Positions 17,929 through 25,607 of a stretch of 64,000 nt of DNA are shown piece by piece (the stretch's first letter is position 1; the number at the start of each line of letters is the position of its first letter). The notes under the pieces were generated by a model, which saw only the letters and a list, made by a program, of their open reading frames with translations, was not told the DNA's origin and made no database searches. The stretch covers positions 16,178 to 80,177 of the forward strand of contig NZ_JAEG01000017.1 in NCBI RefSeq assembly GCF_000518785.1. The letters are read 5' to 3'. Made by a program: the position numbers and the translations under genes. The stretch comes from Paenirhizobium selenitireducens ATCC BAA-1503. Lineage in GTDB: Bacteria; Pseudomonadota; Alphaproteobacteria; Rhizobiales; Rhizobiaceae.

Positions 17929-17955
17929 TGGTGCGGCCCCTAACGAATTTCCCTG
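17929..17955 (+). repeat. left terminal inverted repeat
   Basis: Starts TGGTGCGGCCCCTAACG and is identical for 27 bp to the reverse complement of 56324-56350. After one mismatch two more bases match. Confidence 0.92.
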
Positions 17956-18005
17956 CAGGACCATGGCGACTGTAAAGATTGAACAATTTCGGATTCGTGT
18001 CCTCT

Positions 18006-18031
18006 AGCGGCCTCGTAAAAATGCTCTGAGG
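18006..18031 (+). repeat. degenerate inner end-repeat (candidate TnsB site)
   Basis: AGCGGCCTCGTAAAAATG followed by CTCTGAGG resembles the terminal repeat (GCGGCCCCTAACGAATTT then CCCTG) in the same orientation, about 78 bp inside the left end. Multiple spaced TnsB-binding repeats are typical of Tn7-like ends. Confidence 0.5.
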
Positions 18032-18043
18032 AAAATACAGCAT

Positions 18044-18066
18044 AAAAAAAGCCCGCCGAAGCGGGC
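18044..18066 (-). terminator. Rho-independent terminator of the tns operon
   Basis: On the minus strand GCCCGC-TTCG-GCGGGC is followed by seven T residues, 29 bp after the tniQ stop codon. It ends the transposition operon just inside the left transposon end and limits transcription into the chromosome. Confidence 0.9.
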
Positions 18067-18094
18067 CCTGAGACAAAAAGCTGAAACTGCCTTT

Positions 18095-19906
18095 TTAGAA
18101 ACCGACGCGTTTGATGTCGCTTCGATGGTAGACCTTGCTCGCATTGCGGCTCCCCTCATGCGCAGGCTGCACACCGAGCTTTTCCAGGTCAAACCTCACT
18201 TTAATCGACCGCACTTGACGGGTTTTCGACAGATCGTCCAACACAACATATTTTTCGCGGAACTCGTTCAGCTCTTCGAGCAGCATCATGTCCATAGGCA
18301 AATTTGTTTTCTTGTGACGAACAATCGTCGCGGAAAGCACGCCAAGGTCGATAAGGTCTTTGATCGTCTCAACGCTCGTTCTCAGGAAAGCGGCGGCGTC
18401 CTTGCGGCCAAGATAATCTTCCTCGACACCTGTATCTGAGAGACCGTCAATTTCGTCCGGATCGACCGTGATATTGCACAACCCAAAAGCGGACCCATTC
18501 ATATGGACCCGCTTCAATGTCCCGTCTAAAATTAAGGCGATGATCTCAGGGAAAATGCGGCGACACACTTTCGTTGCAGTAAGAATTGGAACGAGATTAT
18601 ATTTCGCCGATGGCTCGGTCACACGCGACCGGATGCGTTGGATGAAGTTGTTCACCTCAAGCTCAGATACCCATCTATATACTCTTGTCGAGGATGCGCC
18701 ATTTGACGTGAAGGGCAGCATTCCCCCAATGAGCAGCGCTTCCATCTGAGTCATCGCGCACCCGAGACGCTCTGCAGCCTGTTTCGTCGTCAACTGCTGC
18801 GAGGCGGCTTCCAAAAGTGGATGCGCCTCATCTCGGTGGAAAACGATGCCCCGGCCCTTGAACGTGGCGATCACGCTCTTTCCGTCGTCCTGATTGACCA
18901 AAATGTCTCTGATCCGACCTTCCGAAATCCCGTACTCTTTGGCAGCAGTATAGGTTGTATGGACACGTCTTCTTGGAACGGGCTCCAGGAATGATTCACC
19001 TGGTGCCATGGGAAGATGGCACTCAGCGTGTTCCTGAAAAATTGCCCTAACCGAGCCAAAATCTCCGTCCGCCGACTCGTCGCGCAACCATCGAAGGGGC
19101 AGTGAGAACACCATAGGGTACTTAGTCGCGCGACCAATGACCTTCACGACGTAGGCGGTCAAGAACTTCCAAATTGATTCCCGCCCCTCGCACGCGATGC
19201 TGTAGCCTGAAGCAAGGCACTCAGGGTTCGCCATTCCGAGCGGGACGTGCTCAGAAATTTTGTTATCTACCATTTTCTGCTTGAGCGCACCCAAAACCGA
19301 ACAAAGTTCCGCAGCGACGTAAAGTGGCAAGCTATCGAGATATGATCCGCTGGTCCGCCCAAGCAAACGGTCAGAAAAGTATTTGCTGTGAGGTGAGGGA
19401 TTATTCTCTTCTTGCTTAGGCTTGGTTGTTGCCACGAAATCGCGGAGGTCTAGCAGGTCGAAATCCACTGGAAGCTCAGCAAGGCGTACACCGTGGTCCG
19501 GGCAGTCCGAGATCATGTTGAAGCGCCACGTTGCCCGCATATAGATGCGGGCGTTGGGCTGATCGGTTCCTTGTTCCAGATCATGTGCGAAGCAATGAGG
19601 GCAGTATCTGCGGCTGCTGCCCCGCAGTTGCGTTTTTCTGACTTGATCAAAGCCAAACTCAACTACCGATGCCGAACGGCTAGCGAATTTCATCAAGTCA
19701 GCAGACCCGACGCCGGTCCAATCTACGAGCCGATCCAGATGCTGTTCGTTCATGGTGGCGATTGCGGCGCGAGGTACACCGGTGAACCCGCAGAATTCTG
19801 CGAGAGAATAGAAACTGTTGGCTCGTGCGGTTCGTGCCATCAGACTTTCAGGCGTTTCGTCCTTGTGAAACAGCACGCAGGTCGGGAGACATCGGGTATC
19901 ACTCAT
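18095..19906 (-). CDS. tniQ: TniQ/TnsD-like target-selection protein
   Basis: A 603-residue target selector. The N-terminal TniQ domain has its zinc ligands Cys102, Cys105 (YCPHCF) and Cys135, His138 (DCPDHG). The long C-terminal part contains several helix-turn-helix-like blocks (TTKQAAERLGCAMTQMEALL near residue 375; LGRKDAAAFLRTSVETIKDL near residue 525), consistent with a site-specific DNA reader like TnsD rather than a short CRISPR-type TniQ. It would recruit TnsC to the tRNA-Leu site. Its ATG overlaps the tnsC stop (ATGA). It is last in the operon and nearest the left end. Confidence 0.88.
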   Translation of the reverse strand: MSDTRCLPTCVLFHKDETPESLMARTARANSFYSLAEFCGFTGVPRAAIATMNEQHLDRLVDWTGVGSADLMKFASRSASVVEFGFDQVRKTQLRGSSRRYCPHCFAHDLEQGTDQPNARIYMRATWRFNMISDCPDHGVRLAELPVDFDLLDLRDFVATTKPKQEENNPSPHSKYFSDRLLGRTSGSYLDSLPLYVAAELCSVLGALKQKMVDNKISEHVPLGMANPECLASGYSIACEGRESIWKFLTAYVVKVIGRATKYPMVFSLPLRWLRDESADGDFGSVRAIFQEHAECHLPMAPGESFLEPVPRRRVHTTYTAAKEYGISEGRIRDILVNQDDGKSVIATFKGRGIVFHRDEAHPLLEAASQQLTTKQAAERLGCAMTQMEALLIGGMLPFTSNGASSTRVYRWVSELEVNNFIQRIRSRVTEPSAKYNLVPILTATKVCRRIFPEIIALILDGTLKRVHMNGSAFGLCNITVDPDEIDGLSDTGVEEDYLGRKDAAAFLRTSVETIKDLIDLGVLSATIVRHKKTNLPMDMMLLEELNEFREKYVVLDDLSKTRQVRSIKVRFDLEKLGVQPAHEGSRNASKVYHRSDIKRVGF

Positions 19907-20883
19907 TTACGCCTCCCACGACCAGAACCGGCACCGATATGAGATGTAGAATTCTCTCGAACTATCGATTTCCAATCATCCGTCGTGAATGGATTGTCCC
20001 GCTTCAGATTGGCATTTCGGGCTTTGTAAACCACCGCCAAGTCGTCCATGGTGACCGCCTCTCTCTTCTGATCCAGAGCCCTGAAGCAAGCTTCGCGGAC
20101 AAGGAGAATCAAAGTTGCAAACTCTCCCCCTGCTGCGACGATCAGTCGTCCAGGGACCTCATCGTCGTTGGACCATTCACAACGGAGGCCAGCGTGGTCG
20201 CAAACGATCATTGACACGACCTTCTCCATCGCAGTCACCGTTTTTGCCTGCACCTCCATCAGGTTAAGGTACTGCACCTGAGACCGATTCTTGACCTCTT
20301 TGCTTTCCAGGAAGTCGACGACGTCCGGCATCCCTGAAACAATTAAGTGCAGCGGCCAGCCGTCAATTTGTGTGAGACTCTTAACGGCATCCTGCACCTT
20401 ACCAATCGCGAGGTCGGTATCTCCCACGGTTACATGTTGCATCTCATCAAGGTGAAGGTAGAGAATCTCTTGGTGACGCAATTGCCGTTTCACCATTCTC
20501 CAGAGTGTGGGGGCGTTCGGTCTACCTCCAACCGTAATGTTCCAGTTGTCGAGGATGGCTTCAGCCAATGCTTTCGGTGAGCAATCACTCTCGCAATCCA
20601 TACTCAACAAGCGCGGCCGCACCTTGCCGTTGACATCGATACGGGGCTGGAACGCATCCATCGTTGAAAAAAGGCGCTTGAGAGAATGACTTTTTCCAGT
20701 ATTAGATTCCCCAATTACGAAAAGAATTGGCATCTTGGAGCCACCTCCTTTCAGCGCGCGTTCCGCATTTTCCGTGAATCGCGTCATGAGGTCTTCCAGC
20801 TCTCGGTCCTTTGGCTGCAAGATGTACTGTAGCTCGATGTAGAGCTTGCGGTCCTCAATGGACATGTCGCTGAAATCGGTCAT
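19903..20883 (-). CDS. tnsC: TnsC/TniB-like AAA+ ATPase
   Basis: A 326-residue AAA+ regulator of transposition. Walker A is GESNTGKS at residues 58-65, and Walker B ends LYLHLDE with the catalytic Asp-Glu at 146-147. The length is close to TniB and the short TnsC proteins of Tn5053 and CAST elements. It should polymerise on target DNA, linking TniQ to the TnsAB transposase. Start and tnsB stop overlap as TAATG, and its own stop overlaps the tniQ start, so production is translationally coupled. Confidence 0.92.
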   Translation of the reverse strand: MTDFSDMSIEDRKLYIELQYILQPKDRELEDLMTRFTENAERALKGGGSKMPILFVIGESNTGKSHSLKRLFSTMDAFQPRIDVNGKVRPRLLSMDCESDCSPKALAEAILDNWNITVGGRPNAPTLWRMVKRQLRHQEILYLHLDEMQHVTVGDTDLAIGKVQDAVKSLTQIDGWPLHLIVSGMPDVVDFLESKEVKNRSQVQYLNLMEVQAKTVTAMEKVVSMIVCDHAGLRCEWSNDDEVPGRLIVAAGGEFATLILLVREACFRALDQKREAVTMDDLAVVYKARNANLKRDNPFTTDDWKSIVRENSTSHIGAGSGRGRRK

Positions 20884-23210
20884 TAGTTGTAATCTCCGAA
20901 CTGGGAATCGTCGTCGTCTTCGTCAAATTCAGCCGCGAGATCGTCGACTTTGGGTTCGGCTGACGGTGTAGCCTCAGGCTCGTTCTTCTTCTTCTTCTTT
21001 TTCTTGGCTTCTTTGACGGGCAACACACCAGCAGGAAGTTCGTCAACACGGCCTTGGAGAAGAGGCGTTTCCTGGCGCGCAGGAGTAGCCAGAAGTGCCA
21101 GTTCACCAGCTTCTGCCTTCGTGATGGCGCGGCCTTCGAAGAGCCTCGCAGTGGCGCGAGACATGTCTTCGGCACTGCGCGTATGTGGGGAAATACCGCC
21201 ACGCATAGCAGCAGCATCTACGACGCTGTTTACCCAGTTGATGCCGTCATACATGGTGGGCGTGGAGCGCGCTGATCGCTCTTCGTTTAGCCGCTCAAGT
21301 TCCTTTTTCGCCAAGTACCATTCTTCGAGGCAAATATACGGAGGTACTCCAATGCAATTTCCGACCGTCAACCATCCATCCTCAGTGTGGACGGAAATCG
21401 ATTCCAAGTCGCGAGGATGGAAGCGGACGGGGAAGAGCTTCTTCGAACCGTGCTTACGGCGGTACGACTGGAGTTCATCGGAGTTGTATGGAATGCCGTG
21501 AAGGACGATGCCTTCGCTGCGGATAATCTTGTCCTTCTTCACTCCGAAGATGTGACGTTTTTCGTGTCGACCAGGAACTGGGCGCATCGGATAGGTACGC
21601 TTCTTCAATTCCCACGCCTCATAGGGCGTCAATCCGTTCAGGCGGGCACTAGGAGTGTTCATGAACACATCGCAAAGCCAGCGATAAACGATCACCATGA
21701 ACTCGTCGACGATGAGGGTTGCATTGGCGACGGAATCGTAGTCGCGTCGTTCGACAACGTTGGAAAACGTGCGACCATCGAAATACGACATCAAGTCTTT
21801 CGCAAATGTCTTGAACAGCGATTCGATGAATGGTCGTTTCCATGCTTGCCCCGCTGGTGGTCGGGTCAGACATACGCTGCTCATGAGGAAGGCATCGCGT
21901 GTGATGTCAGCGATGTAAGGCGTCCCGTTGTCGGTGAATACGTTCTCCGGTCGCACTTTTGCGGCCCAATGCGTCTTTGCACCCACCAGGTTCGAAATGT
22001 GCGTCTTGTCCGACATCACCATTTCGAGGGCCTCAACTACGGCGGAAGCACAAGGCTTTCGGGTTGCCTTCAGCGCCAAAGGCATGCCGGTCGCGGCGTC
22101 AATTGCGCCCACGAACCAAATGCGCTGGGGTTTGTCTGCTGCGGCTTTTTCCAGGGCGGTCTGAAATTTGGCAGGAAGACGCAACCAGACGCCGGTTTCC
22201 TTCATCAGGGTAATGCAATCGACATTCCAGTCGTCGAATTCGACCCGCTCACCAGGGCGCACTACGTCATAAGAATCCACTTTCGGCTTGTAGACTGCAT
22301 GAGCGTAAGGCTCGCCTTCGTGAGCAGCGAGAATGTCGAAGGCCCTCAGCTGTTTAATCATATTCTCAAAGCGCTTACGCTCGACAAAGATCAGTTTGGA
22401 TTGGTCTTCAGTTCGCGCCTTGTTGGCTTCGTGGATGCGGGCGTTCGCGATTTTCCGTGCCTTGGACATCGGTACTTTGCGTTTCGAAGCAAATTCGGCA
22501 GCAGCCTGCCGCCAGATCGCATAGCTTTCGGCGCATTCGACCTGCAGGTGACGGCGTTTCGGCCCCTTCTGCTGGGGAATGAGTGCACGCACATCGTCTC
22601 CACAGCTTTCATATTTGCTAACGTAAGAGTTGAAGCTGCGAACTGTTGGCACTTCAAAGCCGTTGGTCTTCTTACCGGCACGTTTCTTTCGTACTTTCCC
22701 GGTCTCTTCGTTTTCTTCCTTCTGAAGCAGCTGATATTCGATGGTCCACCTCAGCAACAGCTCTTCCAATGAACGCCCGCCAGGCATTTCCGCTGCTGGT
22801 TTCAGACTGCGGGGCACATACTCCCCTACCTCGGCGCACCAGGCACGGTGCTCCAAGATGAGGAATTCGTGGTAGCGAGCAATAGCGACAGCGTCAGGTT
22901 TGAAGTCATCGACGCTTTTGTTCCCGAAACGCTCGTAAGCCTTCGAACCCACCTTGGTATGAAACCCAGGGTAAAACTGCGCACGACCCTCATCGATTGC
23001 GAGTTCGATTTCGGTATGTTTGATGCGCCTGTGCGTCATCGGATCGTTCTCGTGAAAGAACAATGTATCCGTCGCGCGGTACGAAATCGCGATGAGGGGT
23101 GTGCCCTCATAAACGAAACGGTCGCTCGGCGTCATGAGGGGGATTGAAGGTGTGCTTTCCGGAACGGGACGCAGTTCAAGCTTGCCGTTGGCGTCAGAGT
23201 TGTCAGTCAT
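20883..23210 (-). CDS. tnsB: TnsB-like DDE transposase (rve/Mu-type catalytic core)
   Basis: A 775-residue transposase that binds the element ends and joins 3' ends to target DNA. The RNase-H-like core has Asp in VEFDDWNVD (about residue 325), Asp in FTDNGTPY (about 426) and Glu in RPFIESLF (about 462), giving the DD(35)E spacing. A Lys-rich, acidic tail near the C-terminus (KEAKKKKKKKNEPE) probably contacts TnsC, as TnsB tails do. The start at 23210 follows GGAGG closely; an ATG six codons upstream (23228) is the alternative. It is followed by tnsC with TAATG overlap. Confidence 0.93.
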   Translation of the reverse strand: MTDNSDANGKLELRPVPESTPSIPLMTPSDRFVYEGTPLIAISYRATDTLFFHENDPMTHRRIKHTEIELAIDEGRAQFYPGFHTKVGSKAYERFGNKSVDDFKPDAVAIARYHEFLILEHRAWCAEVGEYVPRSLKPAAEMPGGRSLEELLLRWTIEYQLLQKEENEETGKVRKKRAGKKTNGFEVPTVRSFNSYVSKYESCGDDVRALIPQQKGPKRRHLQVECAESYAIWRQAAAEFASKRKVPMSKARKIANARIHEANKARTEDQSKLIFVERKRFENMIKQLRAFDILAAHEGEPYAHAVYKPKVDSYDVVRPGERVEFDDWNVDCITLMKETGVWLRLPAKFQTALEKAAADKPQRIWFVGAIDAATGMPLALKATRKPCASAVVEALEMVMSDKTHISNLVGAKTHWAAKVRPENVFTDNGTPYIADITRDAFLMSSVCLTRPPAGQAWKRPFIESLFKTFAKDLMSYFDGRTFSNVVERRDYDSVANATLIVDEFMVIVYRWLCDVFMNTPSARLNGLTPYEAWELKKRTYPMRPVPGRHEKRHIFGVKKDKIIRSEGIVLHGIPYNSDELQSYRRKHGSKKLFPVRFHPRDLESISVHTEDGWLTVGNCIGVPPYICLEEWYLAKKELERLNEERSARSTPTMYDGINWVNSVVDAAAMRGGISPHTRSAEDMSRATARLFEGRAITKAEAGELALLATPARQETPLLQGRVDELPAGVLPVKEAKKKKKKKNEPEATPSAEPKVDDLAAEFDEDDDDSQFGDYN

Positions 23211-23295
23211 GTTGTCCTCCTTGGACATAGCTTCGCCGTGCTCCGAAAGGGGCTCGAAGTGGCTGGGATGGAATGGGTTGTTGGCTAAGGGGCGA

Positions 23296-23979
23296 TTAGA
23301 TTTCGACCGTGAACCAGGTCAGCTCGTTGATGAGACCCGGGTCGGGCTTTAGGTACCCGAGATCGATCAGCCGCCATATCGCTGCGGTGCGAGACGGGCG
23401 GTCCATGCCAGGCGTGTACATCTGGTAGAAGCACACCTTGGTCTTGGCTCGCTGCTGAAGCTCATCCAGCAGGGTTTGAACGTGATGGTCGTCGTGCAAC
23501 TCTCGATAAAACAGGATGCTATCGGCGTTGCGCACGACCCACCAAGGAACATCCTGCTCGGTCATGATCGTCAGTTTATGAAAACGATCACGATACGCGG
23601 GCAGCATACCCTTAAAGACGGCCTCGACTTCTGCCCTCTTCTTCTCCTGTTTGACGGCAACGGCCTCCCAACGGCCGCGTTTATCACGGACGCAATAGTC
23701 GATGGTGTGTTTGTGAAGCACGCCTTCCTCGTCATGATACTCAACTGTCATGAACTGCGAGCGCACCTCGACAACGCCGGGCTGGGCTTTCAGGAACGAG
23801 GCAACCTTTTTCTCAGTGCCGCTTTCGTGCTGCACCTCGCGATTGTTGAACACGGACGAACCGTTCGTGTTCAACAGATGCTTAGGAGTAACGTTACGCA
23901 CACCCTCGTGGCGCAGCGGCTCAACCCACAGCATCGGTTCGCCGTCAATCAGAGTGGGGGAATGGGGATTGCTTACCAT
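23296..23979 (-). CDS. tnsA: TnsA-like endonuclease
   Basis: A 227-residue TnsA. The restriction-enzyme-like fold has Glu56 (TEKKVASFL), Asp94 (HTIDYCV) and Lys110 (EAVAVKQE) as candidate catalytic residues. A C-terminal winged-helix-like part (ICRLIDLGYLKPD-type, here WRLIDLGYLKPDPGL) would contact TnsC. It nicks the 5' ends so the element leaves by cut-and-paste rather than copying. Its ATG overlaps the stop of the small upstream ORF (ATGGTAA), indicating coupling. Confidence 0.9.
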   Translation of the reverse strand: MVSNPHSPTLIDGEPMLWVEPLRHEGVRNVTPKHLLNTNGSSVFNNREVQHESGTEKKVASFLKAQPGVVEVRSQFMTVEYHDEEGVLHKHTIDYCVRDKRGRWEAVAVKQEKKRAEVEAVFKGMLPAYRDRFHKLTIMTEQDVPWWVVRNADSILFYRELHDDHHVQTLLDELQQRAKTKVCFYQMYTPGMDRPSRTAAIWRLIDLGYLKPDPGLINELTWFTVEI

Positions 23980-24143
23980 CGCGTCGTACGCATCCCGACG
24001 ATTGCATCCTTGTCCGCGTCCGATCCGGTGTCCTGGAACACCTCAAATCGAGAGCGAATGTCGGCTCCAGCACCGGAGCGCAATTCGGTCAGAATGGCAC
24101 GACGCACCAACACGTGGTGCAGCACATTTTTGGATGGGCGCAT
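23973..24143 (-). CDS. 56-aa protein heading the tns operon
   Basis: Too short for easy detection, but AGGAGG stands 5-6 nt before its ATG at 24143, and its TAA overlaps the tnsA start. The product begins MRPSKNVLHHVLVRRAILTE and ends VGMRTTRW. It is basic, with no motif I recognise. The first place in the operon suggests a small regulator or a translational lead-in for tnsA. It is real by its ribosome site and coupling; the function is unknown. Confidence 0.6.
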   Translation of the reverse strand: MRPSKNVLHHVLVRRAILTELRSGAGADIRSRFEVFQDTGSDADKDAIVGMRTTRW

Positions 24144-24543
24144 AGATACCTCCTGGGCGCACATGGGTGGCAGCCCATCCGGAGGTAGAGGACACGGTGT
24201 CCTTACTTCAGATGGAGCTGAGGAAGGTCTTTCCTAGATTGGCGATGCGTATCATCGTGGGGCTCCGTGTTTTAAACTGGGGCAGAAGATAGTCAGAAGC
24301 GGTACCGCGAGTCTAGCGGGGGAAAATCACCAGCTCAACTTATGGTTAATAAAACTGTAAAAAGCTGTGATAGCTGTGAAATCCATTTGATCGGTGGCGC
24401 TTTTATTGTTGTGCCAGTGGCTGAGGCGATATATTCTTCAGATGACGCGAGCCAAGTTGCTCAATTGCGCTGAAGAGAAGAGCGAAACGCTACGTTAGCG
24501 ATTATCTGCGAAATGCTCATCCTCGGAATTACGCGAGGGTCCT
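24144..24543. promoter_or_regulatory. promoter region of the tns operon with operator-like palindrome
   Basis: This 400-bp non-coding stretch separates the leftward tns operon from rightward cargo. It holds AGGACACGGTGTCCT (24189-24203, a 7-1-7 inverted repeat 46 bp before the operon's first start codon), a hairpin ATGGG-N6-CCCAT at about 24163-24178, and two close AGCTGTGA repeats near 24363-24380. The palindrome is the best candidate for a repressor site. No terminal-repeat copy is present here, so this is not a transposon end. Confidence 0.5.
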
Positions 24544-24906
24544 ATGGCGCAACAATCTCAATCGCAGATCAAACACTATTCCGCTGGTGTATATGAGCAC
24601 GACGGGAAGATTTGGTATTTTTTCCGAGTCGATGGCGCGCTAAGTGGACCTTACGTTACCCTTGAGGAGATGCAAAAATATCTGTTACAGAAAGTGCCGA
24701 TGGGGAACCTTTCCGTGTTCGATACGATTGCTCAGGTCAAAGGGTTGCTGCCTGCGGGTGCCGCCGTATGGGCCGAGTTCCTGGAGGGTGTATACGATGG
24801 CTTTCGATGGGGCGAATCAAACCCCGGCGGACGAACGAAGCGGATCGATGACTCTACCAAGCTTATCGCACAGCTGCAGAAAGCCAATGCCAGTCCGACC
24901 CCATGA
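24544..24906 (+). CDS. hypothetical protein, GYF-like N-terminal region
   Basis: A 120-residue soluble protein. Residues 8-45 (YSAGVYEHDGKIWYFFRVDG, then GPYVTLEEMQKYL) resemble the aromatic GYF/PYF-type pattern seen in small bacterial domains, where a W-Y-F segment is followed by G-P-Y/F and a helix. No catalytic motif is visible. GAGGGT lies just before the ATG. It is the first cargo gene on the tnsA side, and its 3' end overlaps the convergent gene at 24863-25222 by 44 bp. Confidence 0.6.
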   Translation: MAQQSQSQIKHYSAGVYEHDGKIWYFFRVDGALSGPYVTLEEMQKYLLQKVPMGNLSVFDTIAQVKGLLPAGAAVWAEFLEGVYDGFRWGESNPGGRTKRIDDSTKLIAQLQKANASPTP

Positions 24907-25222
24907 TTGATTTATAGCATATGGCGTTTTGGATTTGGTATTTGAACTCGCCTGCGGGTAGGCAGAGGAGACCTGACAGAACTTCAGGGTCATCAATATT
25001 CAGTGCAGCGCCTTTTCCATGGGCGATTTCGATACGTGTCCAGGTCTCGACAAGAGAACGCATGTTGTCCCTCTCTCGCTTTTCCTCATCGGTCGCTGTT
25101 GTCTCGAACCACTCCGAATGCTGATCCAACCAGTAGTTTAGTACCCTGACGTCTCCCGTAGATGCATGGCATCTTAACTGCTCAATAGGGGAGTTTTCGC
25201 GGTAAGAGTGGTCGTTCGACAT
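24863..25222 (-). CDS. hypothetical protein
   Basis: A 119-residue soluble, acidic protein (MSNDHSYRENSPIEQLRCHA..., with WLDQHSEWFETTATDEEKRE and TWTRIEIAHGKG). I recognise no family. GAGGAA precedes the ATG at 25222 by 8 nt, which supports it as a gene despite its 44-bp tail-to-tail overlap with the upstream rightward gene. The overlap may let the two transcripts pair. Confidence 0.55.
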   Translation of the reverse strand: MSNDHSYRENSPIEQLRCHASTGDVRVLNYWLDQHSEWFETTATDEEKRERDNMRSLVETWTRIEIAHGKGAALNIDDPEVLSGLLCLPAGEFKYQIQNAICYKSIMGSDWHWLSAAVR

Positions 25223-25607
25223 GCCAGTTCCTCATTTTTTCGCACATTGTAAGCGTGAGTCGAGTTCTCGTCGGCGGCAAGTTGAATTGGCGGGGCGACA
25301 TGTTGGAGCCTAGCCCTCCCAAGAGTACATGAAATTTTACAGGTCTTTGCGGCAGCCCCAAGAGCACTTCGCGGAGTGGGGCCCTCGGCATTCGCGATCC
25401 CTTGTATTATTCAACGAACCCAAGGCAGATCGCAATTTCAGTATGACGGGTCGGCCTGGGAATGTCTTGTTCCAGCAGAAATGCGACAGGCAAATGCATG
25501 GGACTCGTTCGCTTGAGCGCTAGCTTCTCGTCAACGTAAATCCATTGCTCGCGCGATGCGCTTTCTCTGCCCTATTATATCAATCGGCGATTGATTCGGG
25601 GTGTCGC
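25223..25607. promoter_or_regulatory. intergenic region upstream of the DUF4297-HerA operon
   Basis: A 385-bp gap between divergent genes. No convincing coding frame is present. TATTAT at 25573-25578, about 30 bp before the GTG start of the nuclease gene, is a plausible -10 element. An in-frame TTG at 25545 would extend the nuclease but reads across this promoter-like stretch. Confidence 0.4.

Noticed and set aside
21387..22772. A 461-codon rightward frame within tnsB.
   Set aside because: Antisense to the transposase core; no domain and no ribosome site.
24144..24543. Possible transposon right end upstream of tnsA, as in Tn7.
   Set aside because: No copy of the 27-bp terminal repeat or CAGAG is present here, while perfect repeats with the duplication lie at 17.93 and 56.35 kb.
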